A stretch of 64,000 nucleotides of DNA from Sphingobacterium sp. UBA7855 (GCA_002500745.1 DLST01000002.1:124001-188000), one strand, 5' to 3'. Positions 17,509 to 27,625 are shown, numbered from the stretch's first letter. Notes: a model not told the origin generated them from the sequence alone. Made by a program: numbers and translations.

Positions 17509-19528
17509 GTATATTAAGTTGAATATGGAATGATGCGCCGTTTCCTACTGCTGCATCAATCTCTAATTGTCCATTTAAGATGTCGACCCGGTTGCGAATG
17601 TTGGAAATACCAATCCCTTCCTTGGTCATTGTTGTATGCTGGGGATCAAAACCCTTGCCGTTGTCCTCTACGTTCATATGGAACTTATCCGCCACCTGAC
17701 TACATTGTACCCACACCTGCGAAGCTCCGCTATGCTTTATGGCATTGGTCAGTAATTCCTGCAAAATGCGGTACGCCGCAATCAGAAAATCTTGCGGGTA
17801 GTGTTCTTGTAGGTTTGAAGCCTGAAAATCGACCTGAAGTTTGGGATGTGACATGGCGTTGCAAAGATCCCTGAGGGCTACTTCAAGACCCATATATAGC
17901 AACGACTCTGGCATCATATTGCGTGCTATCCGCCGGAGTTCGTCAACGGAATGATCCAGCTGTTCAATAATTAGATGTAGATCCATCGTTTTTCCGGCTT
18001 CTTGATGAGGATTGGCATTTGCCGCAACCGCCGAAAGTTTTAATTTGGTACTTGCCAGTATTCCGCCCAATCCGTCGTGCAGATCCCGTGCGATGCGACT
18101 TCGCTCTCGTTCCTGTCCCTGTAGCATCGCATTATAAAGATTCAATTTTTCTTGTTGCTTGCGGTTTTTGATTTCCTTCTCTAAGAGCATCTCTTTTTGA
18201 GTGGACAATTTTTTCTTGTTGCGAAATGCGGTGTACCAAGTGAACGAAAAAAAGGATAAAATAAGCATAGCGAAAGCAAGAACACCGACCCACATGCGTG
18301 TCCTTTGAAGGGCAATCTGATGCCCTTGGTTCTCTGTTTTTATACGTAATAGTTCCTTTTCTTTTTCTGCCGTCTGATATATTTTTTCCAGTTCCATGAT
18401 TCGCGCATTACCCTTATCCTGATAAAGGGTATCGGACAGTTTTTTGTGCGCTTCGTACCAGTGGGTAGCTTCTCGCCATCGTTCCAATTTGACGGCTGTG
18501 GTCGCGAGGTTATCATATACCATTTGCTTGTTTCTGAGGGACTCTTTGTTTTGCACGTAAGGAAGTACGGCCAATAGCTTGTCCAAGGCAGCATGATATT
18601 GTCCCGCTTTTTGTAACGCACTGAATTGATCAAAAATAATGGATGCCGTCATATCCTTATTTTGCTGTCTTTTGGCAGCAGCAAGTCCATGTTCAAAATG
18701 GATATTAGCCTTGGACATGTTCTTTTCTGCCGCCCAATAGCTTCCTGTCACGGTGTGGTAAATGGGTATATAGGATGAATTGGGAATACGGCGACTTATT
18801 TGCTCAGCCTTATCGAGTCGTTTTTTTGCTGTTATAGCATCCTGACGAAACAATGCATTGCGGGCAGCATTGACATACAATGTGAAAAGCTGTTCATCGG
18901 AATCTTTTCTGGCCTGTAGCAGATGAAAAGCCTTCTCATAGTATTGTTCGGCTTTGCCATATGCCTGGAGATTCATCAGCAACATCGCAACATTCTGGTA
19001 ATTATTGCCCAGCAGGATATTGTCTTGAAGCTGTTCCGCTATCGGTATCACTTTATTGAGCAGCACATGTACATATTCATCCGACTTTCCCTCGCGCTGA
19101 AGTAATGCGCCATAACTTCCCCAAAGCCGAGCACGGTGCTTCTGCGCGGAAACGTTATTTTTCTGATCGATTTTTTTAAGCTGATCTTCAGCCCGTAAAT
19201 AAAGCTGTTTCGCCAGTAAAGGGGCTGAGTCAAAGTAGACCGAAGCGCGGTAGAAATAGGATAGTCCCCTATAGTAGCTGGATTTTTGCATGGGGCCTAA
19301 TACCTGTTCGGCTTCTGCGATGTACTTGAGCGCTTGGATACTATCGTAATCACACCAGAAAAAGCTCAATTCATACAGGGCTTGGGCCTTGCGCTCCTGA
19401 TCGTCCACATGCAGCAGTTGTTGATATAGGCTATCGCTATAGTGCTCAAGTTGATTCTTTTGCTGGCCAAGGGCATTGAAGCGTGGTAGTGCACAGAGCA
19501 CTGCGATAAATAGTAACATTTTATGCAT
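17501..19528 (-). CDS. TPR sensor histidine kinase (HisKA_3/NarX type)
   Basis: A 675-residue kinase. It has a signal peptide, about 370 residues of TPR-like helical repeats in the periplasm, one membrane helix (VGVLAFAMLILSFFSF), a coiled-coil linker, the HisKA_3 phospho-acceptor box RIARDLHDGLGG with His at about residue 484, and an HATPase_c domain with the N box (ELLTNAIKHS) and G boxes (DNGKGFD, GIGISNIRNR). I start at the ATG at 19528, which gives a normal signal peptide, rather than 19 codons upstream. It partners the NarL-type regulator it overlaps. The periplasmic TPR region suggests protein or peptide sensing, but the signal is unknown. Confidence 0.88.
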   Translation of the reverse strand: MHKMLLFIAVLCALPRFNALGQQKNQLEHYSDSLYQQLLHVDDQERKAQALYELSFFWCDYDSIQALKYIAEAEQVLGPMQKSSYYRGLSYFYRASVYFDSAPLLAKQLYLRAEDQLKKIDQKNNVSAQKHRARLWGSYGALLQREGKSDEYVHVLLNKVIPIAEQLQDNILLGNNYQNVAMLLMNLQAYGKAEQYYEKAFHLLQARKDSDEQLFTLYVNAARNALFRQDAITAKKRLDKAEQISRRIPNSSYIPIYHTVTGSYWAAEKNMSKANIHFEHGLAAAKRQQNKDMTASIIFDQFSALQKAGQYHAALDKLLAVLPYVQNKESLRNKQMVYDNLATTAVKLERWREATHWYEAHKKLSDTLYQDKGNARIMELEKIYQTAEKEKELLRIKTENQGHQIALQRTRMWVGVLAFAMLILSFFSFTWYTAFRNKKKLSTQKEMLLEKEIKNRKQQEKLNLYNAMLQGQERERSRIARDLHDGLGGILASTKLKLSAVAANANPHQEAGKTMDLHLIIEQLDHSVDELRRIARNMMPESLLYMGLEVALRDLCNAMSHPKLQVDFQASNLQEHYPQDFLIAAYRILQELLTNAIKHSGASQVWVQCSQVADKFHMNVEDNGKGFDPQHTTMTKEGIGISNIRNRVDILNGQLEIDAAVGNGASFHIQLNIHG

Positions 19529-19575
19529 GCACGGGAAACAAAATATTGATTTCTCAAAATACAAAATAATTCTTA

Positions 19576-20547
19576 TTACCGCCAAATCATCTGTCCATCA
19601 GCGCTTTCAATTCTGTCTTTTCCTTTCCAGATGACAGGAAGGACTTCGGAAGCACTATTGGTTTCTAAACCAACATCGTGCTGCTTACCATCATTCGGAA
19701 TAATTTTTAAGTCCCATAGGTATCCAAGTGTTCCCGTAGACCGATAATTGGTACCAATTAATAGGTATTTTCCATCCGGTGAGAATGCTGGCATCGATTC
19801 TTTAAAATTGCTTGAAGTGACCTGCTTGAGGTTATTTCCGTCTACATCCATGGTGTAGATATGGTTGCCGATGTTGAGTGCAAATTGTGTTCCCGCTTGG
19901 TTGACCGTCAGCTTGCCCCAGTCCTGATAGTTCATTTCCTTCACCAAGGCTCCTGAGTTATAAGGGGGAGCAATCTTTATGATATACTTTCCATGTGTCA
20001 AGACAATGTTATTTCCTGGTAGCCATAGCAAGGATGCGTTAATACCCAGCCGTTCACCATTAATGTCTACAATACGTGCGACAAATTCGCCGTTTCGCTT
20101 TAAAATGGTCACCCCGTCCTGAAAGTCATTTGACGTAACCAGGATTAAGCTGTTGTCGGGGGATAGGTAGCCTTTGCAGTAGGAGTTTCCAGCAGGGCTG
20201 TTATAAATAAATTCTTCGACGATGTTTCCGCTGTTCATAGCACTGATCGTAAACTTTACATCGTACTGGCCTAATGTGCTGGCATTTACAGCGGTTAATT
20301 TCCATTTTCCATCGCGTGAAATATCGAAATTATTCAGCTTTGAGTCGTCTGGTATAAAAGATCCACCGACGCCGTCGGGTAAGCTCATCTTCAGCACCCC
20401 TTCAGTCGCCCAGTCGTAATAAATCGTTCCCTTCAATGCAGCGGGGTAAGTGCTCGATCCGTTACCATTTTCCACACTGTCCTTTGAGCAAGAGCTGACA
20501 ATCAATAAAGTAAATAGCTGTACGGCTATGCAAAATAACTTTTTCAT
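19576..20547 (-). CDS. lipoprotein with TolB-like beta-propeller repeats
   Basis: A 323-residue lipoprotein (lipobox VSSC near residue 20). The mature part has propeller-like repeats; the clearest are FDISRDGKWKLTAV, GYLSPDNSLILVTS and PAFSPDGKYLLIGT, which match the WD40/PD40 pattern of TolB-like folds. It lies 47 bp upstream of the sensor kinase on the same strand and may be co-transcribed with the two-component pair, so it could be an accessory sensor. It has its own predicted promoter (20571-20601). It diverges from the SusC gene at 20971. Confidence 0.7.
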   Translation of the reverse strand: MKKLFCIAVQLFTLLIVSSCSKDSVENGNGSSTYPAALKGTIYYDWATEGVLKMSLPDGVGGSFIPDDSKLNNFDISRDGKWKLTAVNASTLGQYDVKFTISAMNSGNIVEEFIYNSPAGNSYCKGYLSPDNSLILVTSNDFQDGVTILKRNGEFVARIVDINGERLGINASLLWLPGNNIVLTHGKYIIKIAPPYNSGALVKEMNYQDWGKLTVNQAGTQFALNIGNHIYTMDVDGNNLKQVTSSNFKESMPAFSPDGKYLLIGTNYRSTGTLGYLWDLKIIPNDGKQHDVGLETNSASEVLPVIWKGKDRIESADGQMIWR

Positions 20548-20570
20548 CGTTCTTTTCTTTTGGTATAATC

Positions 20571-20601
20571 CAAAATTACACGGTTGATCATTTTAAATCA
20601 A
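20571..20601 (-). promoter_or_regulatory. predicted Bacteroidetes-type promoter
   Basis: On the minus strand, TTG (20601-20599), a 20-bp spacer, then TAATTTTG (20578-20571). The -7 box and the spacer length are identical to those of the promoter predicted at 16104-16134. It would start a transcript about 15-20 nt before the propeller lipoprotein gene. Confidence 0.55.
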
Positions 20602-20700
20602 TCCACGAAAACTAGGGTTTTATTTAAAATACGCGTCAACTTATTTAGTGCAGGCGCATCATCATCGATTTTGGAGAAGCATTTTGTCATACGAAAAATA

Positions 20701-20741
20701 CGAAAACGTTATAGTTAAAGAACGAAAACGTTGTAGTTAAA
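20701..20741 (+). repeat. two 19-bp direct repeats spaced 22 bp upstream of susC
   Basis: CGAAAACGTTATAGTTAAA (20701-20719) and CGAAAACGTTGTAGTTAAA (20723-20741) differ at one base and start 22 bp apart, two turns of the helix, so both would face the same side of the DNA. Each holds the palindrome AACGTT. This is the form expected of a dimeric activator or repressor site for the SusC/SusD operon or the divergent lipoprotein. Confidence 0.6.
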
Positions 20742-20970
20742 TGTTGATAACTTCAAAGTATGATGTGTTGGAACGGATCGCTAAAGGTCGGAGGTGTCCC
20801 GCTAGGCACTTTTTTGACCGAAATGTTCGTTATTGAGACAAAGTCGCAATTTTTTGATACAATATCGTCCTGTTTTTCTAATTCCTAATCTTCACTTTTA
20901 CAATTAAGATTCCTTGAATCAAGGAAGCCAATTATAAAATTACTGATTCATCTAAAGTGAGTATTTCTTT

Positions 20971-23900
20971 ATGAGAAACAATTGTAAACTAAAACAAAAT
21001 CTGTTTTATGGTTTTGCCACCAGCAAATGGCTACCCTGTTCCTGCCTGTGGTGTCTTGTCGCTTTATCGAGTCCTGCTGCGATAGTAAGGGCCAATGTAC
21101 CCGTTTTAAAGGCCTTGGACAAGGCTATCCAAAATCGTGAGATTACAGGTAAAATTACAGATGATACCGGCCAGCCGCTAGCTGCCGTGACTGTCAATGT
21201 GGCTGGTAGCAACGTAAGCACCGCTTCAAAGGCGGATGGAACCTATACCATTACCATACCTGTCGCAAGCAAAACGTTAGTATTTACATTATTGGGATAC
21301 AAGAGCAAGGAGGTCAACCTAACAGCAACTAACGTCGTCAATGTGGAGCTAACATCTACAACCGGCGAGTTGGATGAAGTGGTGGTGGTGGGCTACGGTA
21401 CCATGCGCAAAAAAGACCTTACGGGCTCGGTGACACAAATCCATCCGGATCGCATTGCTAATGAAAACCCCAAAACTGTACAGGATATTTTGCGTGGCTC
21501 GGCAGGACTGAATATTGGCTATGATGCTTCGGCCAAAGGGGGCGGTTCTATAGAGGTAAGGGGTAAACGGTCGGTATACGATAGTAACAGCGGACACAAC
21601 AACCCCTTGCTGGTGCTTGATGGGATGATTTTCTATGGTGAACTTTCTGAAATCAATCCTGATGACATTGAGCAGATTGATGTATTGAAGGACGCTTCCG
21701 CTGCAGCTATCTACGGCTCAAAAGCGGCCAGTGGCGTAATTATCATCAGCACGAAAAAAGGGAAGCAGGGCAAACCGACGATCAATATGACGATGAATGC
21801 TGGTGCAACACAGTTGAGTGAATACCGCAAAAGATTCAGCCCAGCGGCCTATTTGCAGCACCGTGAGGACTGGTATACCAAAAATACCTACGGCGTTAAT
21901 CCCACGACGGGATTATATGAGGCTTATCAGACCCGGGATGCTAAGGGTAACCTGACGGTGCCTTATGGCTTTTATCTCAATCCGGAGCAGCTGCCGGGCT
22001 CGTTATCGCTCGATGCCTGGCGAGCACAATCGACCAATGAAAGTGGCGAGTCTGACCGGAGCATCTGGGGCCGCCGTTTGGGGCTGCAAGGAAATGCCCT
22101 GCAGAACTTTCTGGATGGAAAAACGGTCGACTGGGCCGATCATACCTTTCGTACTGGCTTTAACCAGGATTACAATGCTAGCATCAGCGGAGCAAGCGAC
22201 CGGGTGAACTATTACCTGTCTATGGGCTACCTCAAAAATGAGGGCACTGTCGTGAGCGATACTTACAAGGCTGTGCGGGCCAATATGAAAATCAATGCAA
22301 AGGTGACCGACTGGCTGGAGCTGGGTGCAAACGTAAATTTCCAGGACCGCTCGGACGGGAATATTGATATCGATATGGATCAAATCCTACGCAACACCCC
22401 GTACGCAGATTATGCAGATGTCAACGGCAATCCGCTGCAATATCCGCTTAGCGAACAGTTCAGCCAGCGGGGGTACAATTATGATTTTCAGAAGAAATAC
22501 CTGGAGCTGGATAAAGGATATACGGTTTTTAACTCTATTTTCAACGCTAAAATTAAACTGCCCTTTAATATCACGTATTCATTTAATGCCTCGCCGCGCT
22601 TGCAGTATTTCCATGACCGTTACTTTATGTCGGCCGAACTACCGGGTTCTAATCCGGCCGATCGTGGTGCAAACCGCGAGCAGACCAAGCGCTTCGACTG
22701 GTCGCTCAATAACACCATCAGCTGGGAACAGACTTTTGTGGATAAGCATCGCCTGATGGTAACTTTGGTGCAAGAAGCAGAAGAACAGCAGTCCTGGAAA
22801 GATCGCATTGAAGCGCGCAATATTTTGCCTTCGGATGCGCTGGGCTTTCACAACACCAAAAATGGATCAAAGGAAAACAGCAGCTTTGATAGCTACGATA
22901 CCCATCAGACAGCGGATGCCTTATTGGCCCGTTTATTTTATGCCTACGATGACCGCTATATGCTCACGACGTCTATCCGACGGGATGGTTATTCAGCTTT
23001 CGGTACTTCCAACCCCTATGCGACTTTTCCTTCTGTAGCCTTAGCCTGGAACTTTACCAAAGAAAAATTCTTTGACTGGGGGAATGTAATGGATTACGGT
23101 AAGTTGCGCGTTTCATACGGTAAAAATGGAAACCGGCAACTGGCCGATCCGAATCTAGCGTTGGCCAACCTGTATTCGGGCAGTGGCAAGATGCATGGCT
23201 ACCTCAACTCGGCCGGTGAACTGGTTCAATACCGCTACCTGATGGTGGATCGGCTGGCCAATCCAAACCTGCAGTGGGAAAAGACCACAGCCTGGAATTT
23301 TGGTCTGGACTTCGGATTTTTAAAAAATCGCATCTCAGGAACACTGGAATACTACCTGATGCAAACCCACGACATGATCATGGAGCAAAAGCTACCCAAT
23401 TTTACGGGATTTGGAAGTATCACCACCAACCTGGGGCAGGTGGACAACAAAGGAATTGAACTGACCTTAAACACCGTCAACCTGAAGAAAGAAAAATTAC
23501 AATGGTCGACCTCCTTCAGTTTTGCCTACAATAAAAATCAGATCGTGCATCTTTACAAGAACTACCAAGATGTGCTGGACGCCAATGGAAATGTGACCGG
23601 CCGTAAGGAAATGGATGAAATTTCGAACAATTGGTTTATCGGACAGCCCATTGGTGCCATCTGGAATTATCAGGTGACGGGGATCTGGCAGGCCAATGAG
23701 GCGGCCGAGGCGGCTAAATATGGGCAGGCGCCTGGTGATCCCAAAGTAGCCAATGTGTATACCGCAGATGATGTTGTGAACGGCGATATCACAAAACCTG
23801 TATATAATAATAATGACAAGGTTTTTTTAGGGCAGACGGACCCACGTTTCCGTTGGTCGATGCGCAACGAGTTTATCCTGTGGAATGACCTTAGTTTTTC

Positions 23901-24306
23901 TTTTAATATCTATTCGGCGATGGGGCACAAAAGTTTGTCGGGCAATTACCTGAATAACGATGATGACGGCGGACGTATGGCTTATGGACTGGCTAATCTA
24001 CCCGCAAAGGAATATTGGACACCGGACAATCCGACCGATCGCTATGGCCGTATTGAGGCTAAGGGACCGATCGGTGCAGAGAGTGCAGCGCAGCTATACG
24101 ACCGCTCGTTTATCCGGCTCGACAACATCTCGGTAGGCTATACATTGCCAAGACATCTGACCTCCAAATATAACCTCAACCGGGTGAAGCTGTATGGTAC
24201 GGTGCGGAATGTGGCAACCTGGACGAATGACTGGGAATACGGCGATCCAGAGACAGGATCCTGGGCCTCAAGGGTATTTACCTTCGGTGTGAATTTATCT
24301 TTATAA
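20971..24306 (+). CDS. SusC/RagA-family TonB-dependent receptor
   Basis: An 1111-residue outer-membrane receptor. After the signal sequence comes a CarboxypepD_reg-like domain (about 56-135: ITGKITDDTGQPLAAVTVNV), then the TonB-dependent plug (about 140-270, with VVVGYGTMRKKDLTGS and DASAAAIYGSKAASGVI), then a long beta-barrel ending in FGVNLSL with the aromatic/hydrophobic alternation of a barrel C-terminus. It imports oligosaccharides with its SusD partner, encoded 14 bp downstream. There is no STN signalling domain, so control probably comes from the repeats upstream or another regulator. The next enzyme suggests uronate-containing oligosaccharides. Confidence 0.93.
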   Translation: MRNNCKLKQNLFYGFATSKWLPCSCLWCLVALSSPAAIVRANVPVLKALDKAIQNREITGKITDDTGQPLAAVTVNVAGSNVSTASKADGTYTITIPVASKTLVFTLLGYKSKEVNLTATNVVNVELTSTTGELDEVVVVGYGTMRKKDLTGSVTQIHPDRIANENPKTVQDILRGSAGLNIGYDASAKGGGSIEVRGKRSVYDSNSGHNNPLLVLDGMIFYGELSEINPDDIEQIDVLKDASAAAIYGSKAASGVIIISTKKGKQGKPTINMTMNAGATQLSEYRKRFSPAAYLQHREDWYTKNTYGVNPTTGLYEAYQTRDAKGNLTVPYGFYLNPEQLPGSLSLDAWRAQSTNESGESDRSIWGRRLGLQGNALQNFLDGKTVDWADHTFRTGFNQDYNASISGASDRVNYYLSMGYLKNEGTVVSDTYKAVRANMKINAKVTDWLELGANVNFQDRSDGNIDIDMDQILRNTPYADYADVNGNPLQYPLSEQFSQRGYNYDFQKKYLELDKGYTVFNSIFNAKIKLPFNITYSFNASPRLQYFHDRYFMSAELPGSNPADRGANREQTKRFDWSLNNTISWEQTFVDKHRLMVTLVQEAEEQQSWKDRIEARNILPSDALGFHNTKNGSKENSSFDSYDTHQTADALLARLFYAYDDRYMLTTSIRRDGYSAFGTSNPYATFPSVALAWNFTKEKFFDWGNVMDYGKLRVSYGKNGNRQLADPNLALANLYSGSGKMHGYLNSAGELVQYRYLMVDRLANPNLQWEKTTAWNFGLDFGFLKNRISGTLEYYLMQTHDMIMEQKLPNFTGFGSITTNLGQVDNKGIELTLNTVNLKKEKLQWSTSFSFAYNKNQIVHLYKNYQDVLDANGNVTGRKEMDEISNNWFIGQPIGAIWNYQVTGIWQANEAAEAAKYGQAPGDPKVANVYTADDVVNGDITKPVYNNNDKVFLGQTDPRFRWSMRNEFILWNDLSFSFNIYSAMGHKSLSGNYLNNDDDGGRMAYGLANLPAKEYWTPDNPTDRYGRIEAKGPIGAESAAQLYDRSFIRLDNISVGYTLPRHLTSKYNLNRVKLYGTVRNVATWTNDWEYGDPETGSWASRVFTFGVNLSL

Positions 24307-24320
24307 CCTGATTAATTGTG

Positions 24321-26345
24321 ATGTACATGAACAATATACGAAACAAATCCAGAAACCTGGGCAAGGGTATAGCCTTTTTGCTTGCCAGTACACTAGCGAT
24401 AAGCAGCTGCTCGAAAGAATTTTTGCAGCCCGACCCGCTGTCAATTTATTTACCAAATGAAACGTTTAATACCGAGTCAGGTTTACTTTCAGCAATGGCT
24501 ATCTGCGACCGCCATCTTAAGGGGTATTGGGCCACAGATCATAACGAGATGCTGACCCTGGGTACAGAGTACATCTTTTCTGAACTAATGGTGGCCAGCA
24601 ATACGGACAAACGCAGCATGATGGCGGATGTGGCCAATATGCTGACACCGACCAGTGACAACTCCAGCTTACAGAATCTCGACCGATCTAACAGCCTATG
24701 GTATCTATGGCAGGAAACGTATAAAGGGATCAGTTATGCCAATACCATTATCAAGTACGTGGATCAGGTTCAGACCCTGAGCGAGCAAGATCGGAATGCT
24801 TATAAAGGACGGGCTTATTTCCATAGGGCTTTCCGCTATATGGCATTGGTGTTTGAGTATGGCGATGTTCCTTTGGTGACGACAATCATCGATGTGCCCA
24901 AACAGAATTACCGAAGTACCAAGCGCGATGCCATTTTGCAGATGATAACCAAGGACATGGAATTTGCTGTCCAATGGGTACCGGATCAGAAAAATATGAG
25001 CCTGATCGGTATGATCAACAAAGGGGCCTGCCGCATGTTGCTGGCAAAATGTTATCTGGCCATAGGGGAGTACCAAAAGGCCAGAGAGCAAACCGATATC
25101 CTGATTGACCAGTCGGGCTATGCTTTGATGACTGAAAGCTTCGGTACATTTAATGATGGCGGGGAAGGGCAGACCTGGCCTATTACGCGTAATGTGATCT
25201 GGGATATGCACCGCCCTGAAAATAAATTGATCGCGAGCAACCGCGAGGTGATCATGGGAATGCCCAACCGGGGTGCCGATGCGGAGTCTTTTGTGAAAAT
25301 GCTCACCATGCGGATCTTATATCCCTTTGTCTTCGACTCGCGGATACAAACGACCGATGGGAAACAGGCTTTGCTGAATATCAAACGCAACAGTGGGGAT
25401 TACAATGCAAAATATGATTACATGCGGGCCTTTGGTCGCGGTATTGGAACTTTTCGACCCACTTCTTTCCAGTCCCAGGGGGTATGGGCGGTCAACGGAA
25501 AGCAAGATGAGGGCGACCTGCGCCACAGTTCGAAGGTAGGAAACTGGGTACGCATGGAAGATTACAAGATCAACAATAAAGCTTCCAAAGATTTTGGTAA
25601 ACCACTTTTACTTAACGATCCAGCGACAGGGAAACTCCTTTGTAGCGATACCATCCGTCGCTGGTACGATGTGCCCCATTATAAATTTTTTCTGGATGAC
25701 CCAGTAAGCGAGGCCAATATCAGCGGTTCGGACGGTTCGCGGGGGGCTACCAACGGTAGCATTGCAGATTGGTACCTCTATCGCCTGGCAGAAGCCTATC
25801 TCTTGCGCGCCGAAGCCAAGTATTATATCAATCCGTCTGATGGAACTATTAAAGATGACTTAAATGCCATACGTAAGCGGGCAAAATGTAGGCAGCTCTA
25901 TGATGGGCCAGTGACCATTGGAGATATTATGAATGAAAGGGCTCGCGAGCTCTACTGGGAGGAATGGCGTAATGTGGAATTGAAACGGGTATCGCTTTGC
26001 CTGGCACGTAGCGGTAAACCGGATGAATGGGGAAATGTATATAATCTGGATAATTTTGATAAACAAAGTGGCACAGATGCCAGTGGCGGTAGCTACTGGT
26101 ATCAACGCATTGTGCATTATAGCTTATACAACAAAGGCATCATTCATGTCAATGCAACAGGCCTAAGTGATATTAACTATACCATGGATAAAAAGAATAT
26201 GTATTGGCCAATCCCCAATGTAGCGATCACTTCGAATATTAAAGGACAGTTAAAGCAAAACTATGGCTACGATGGTTACAATCCGGCTACGCCAGTATGG
26301 GATCAATGGGAGGATGCTGTTGCGGATGAATCTAAAGTGGAATAG
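24321..26345 (+). CDS. SusD/RagB-family lipoprotein
   Basis: A roughly 674-residue outer-membrane lipoprotein with lipobox ISSC at about residue 28, followed by the SusD pattern: an N-terminal helical TPR scaffold (LWYLWQETYKGISYANTII, GRAYFHRAFRYMALV) and the C-terminal RagB/SusD region (WYLYRLAEAYLLRAEAKYY, LNAIRKRAKC, ERARELYWEEWRNVELKR). SusD sits over the SusC barrel and captures the glycan. I start at the ATG at 24321; an upstream GTG and a second in-frame ATG are alternatives. It is translated with SusC. Confidence 0.93.
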   Translation: MYMNNIRNKSRNLGKGIAFLLASTLAISSCSKEFLQPDPLSIYLPNETFNTESGLLSAMAICDRHLKGYWATDHNEMLTLGTEYIFSELMVASNTDKRSMMADVANMLTPTSDNSSLQNLDRSNSLWYLWQETYKGISYANTIIKYVDQVQTLSEQDRNAYKGRAYFHRAFRYMALVFEYGDVPLVTTIIDVPKQNYRSTKRDAILQMITKDMEFAVQWVPDQKNMSLIGMINKGACRMLLAKCYLAIGEYQKAREQTDILIDQSGYALMTESFGTFNDGGEGQTWPITRNVIWDMHRPENKLIASNREVIMGMPNRGADAESFVKMLTMRILYPFVFDSRIQTTDGKQALLNIKRNSGDYNAKYDYMRAFGRGIGTFRPTSFQSQGVWAVNGKQDEGDLRHSSKVGNWVRMEDYKINNKASKDFGKPLLLNDPATGKLLCSDTIRRWYDVPHYKFFLDDPVSEANISGSDGSRGATNGSIADWYLYRLAEAYLLRAEAKYYINPSDGTIKDDLNAIRKRAKCRQLYDGPVTIGDIMNERARELYWEEWRNVELKRVSLCLARSGKPDEWGNVYNLDNFDKQSGTDASGGSYWYQRIVHYSLYNKGIIHVNATGLSDINYTMDKKNMYWPIPNVAITSNIKGQLKQNYGYDGYNPATPVWDQWEDAVADESKVE

Positions 26346-26451
26346 CACCCAGAGGGCCCAAGACGTTTGTGCATTAGCGCAATAAGTTGGGAATTTTTTA
26401 ATACTTATTTGATAATTAACATCATTTTATATGTACATAAAACTCATTCAT

Positions 26452-27573
26452 ATGATAAAGAAGACCCTTTTATTTTTATTGATCCTTCCAGTTCAACTGC
26501 TAATCGCACAGTCGAATCTGGTAAATTTTCCGGCCGAGGCAGATCCAATGGAGGTCGGACATCGCATCGCGCATCGTTTTATCGCGGGCAAACATATGCT
26601 ACATGCCGGTAAATGGATCAGCTATCCGGAGACCTTTTATTGGACCGGTGCAATTAACTATGCGCATGTAACAAATGATGCAAAGTTGATGCAAGCAATG
26701 AAAGATCGATTTTCCAAACTCGTATCGAGCGAGCCACAGTTGCTGCCACCGAAAAATCATGTAGACTTAAATATGTTTGGAAGTCTGCCTTTGCGTCTCT
26801 ACCAACTGACTAAGGAGGGAAGTTATCTCGACTTGGGCTTGCCCTACGCGGACACGCAATGGCAGGTACCAGAAAATGCGGGGCAGGAGGCTAAAAACTG
26901 GGCTCAGCAGGGATACTCCTGGCAGACCCGGATGTGGATTGACGATATGTACATGATTACGATTGTACAGACGGCTGCCTTTAAAGCAACGGGTGAGTCA
27001 AAATATCTCGATCGCGCGGCGAAAGAAATGGTGCTTTATTTAGATAAATTACAACGCCCCAACGGATTGTTTTACCATGCACCTGATGTTCCTTACTATT
27101 GGGGACGTGGTAATGGCTGGATGGCCGCGGGTATGACCGAATTGCTGCGCATGCTTCCGAAAGACCATGCTGACCGGCCCCGTATTTTGAAGGGCTATCT
27201 TACCATGATGGAGAGCTTGAAAAAAGAGCAGCGCAAAAGTGGCATGTGGAATCAGCTGATTGATGAAGCTGACTGTTGGGCAGAAACTTCGGGCTCGGCA
27301 ATGTTTGCTTATGCGATCATAACCGGGGTAAAGCATGGATGGCTAAAGGAAAAGCAATATGGTCCCGTTGCCCGAAGAGCTTGGCTGGCGCTTGTAAAAT
27401 ATGTTGACGGGCAAGGAGCTGTATCGGAAATCTGCGTGGGTACCAACAAAAAGAACGATAAACAGTATTATTACGATCGTCCTAGACATACTGGCGATTA
27501 TCATGGGCAGGCGGCCTATATGTGGTGTATCAATGCGCTACTGGAAACCAACGACAATTTGTCGTTATACTAA
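26452..27573 (+). CDS. GH105/GH88-like unsaturated uronyl hydrolase
   Basis: A 373-residue exported glycoside hydrolase of the (alpha/alpha)6-barrel GH88/GH105 group. The signal peptide is MIKKTLLFLLILPVQLLIAQ, which favours the ATG at 26452 over the one seven codons before. Landmarks are WQTRMWIDDMYM, with the conserved Asp pair of the active site, and YWGRGNGWMAAGM. These enzymes remove the unsaturated uronic acid left by polysaccharide lyases, for example from rhamnogalacturonan. It follows SusD after about 100 bp and is the only catabolic enzyme of the locus in view. The exact substrate cannot be told from sequence. Confidence 0.85.
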   Translation: MIKKTLLFLLILPVQLLIAQSNLVNFPAEADPMEVGHRIAHRFIAGKHMLHAGKWISYPETFYWTGAINYAHVTNDAKLMQAMKDRFSKLVSSEPQLLPPKNHVDLNMFGSLPLRLYQLTKEGSYLDLGLPYADTQWQVPENAGQEAKNWAQQGYSWQTRMWIDDMYMITIVQTAAFKATGESKYLDRAAKEMVLYLDKLQRPNGLFYHAPDVPYYWGRGNGWMAAGMTELLRMLPKDHADRPRILKGYLTMMESLKKEQRKSGMWNQLIDEADCWAETSGSAMFAYAIITGVKHGWLKEKQYGPVARRAWLALVKYVDGQGAVSEICVGTNKKNDKQYYYDRPRHTGDYHGQAAYMWCINALLETNDNLSLY

Positions 27574-27625
27574 AGTTTCGGTATTTTTGAACCACACGCT
27601 ATCCATTGTGGACAGCATAAAGTGT

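Larger units (their letters stand above)
20548..20970. other. divergent intergenic region, lipoprotein/SusC
   Basis: This 423-bp AT-rich region separates the divergent lipoprotein and SusC genes. It holds the minus-strand promoter near 20580 and the 22-bp-spaced direct repeats at 20701-20741. No exact TAnnTTTG box was seen for the SusC direction. Confidence 0.6.
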
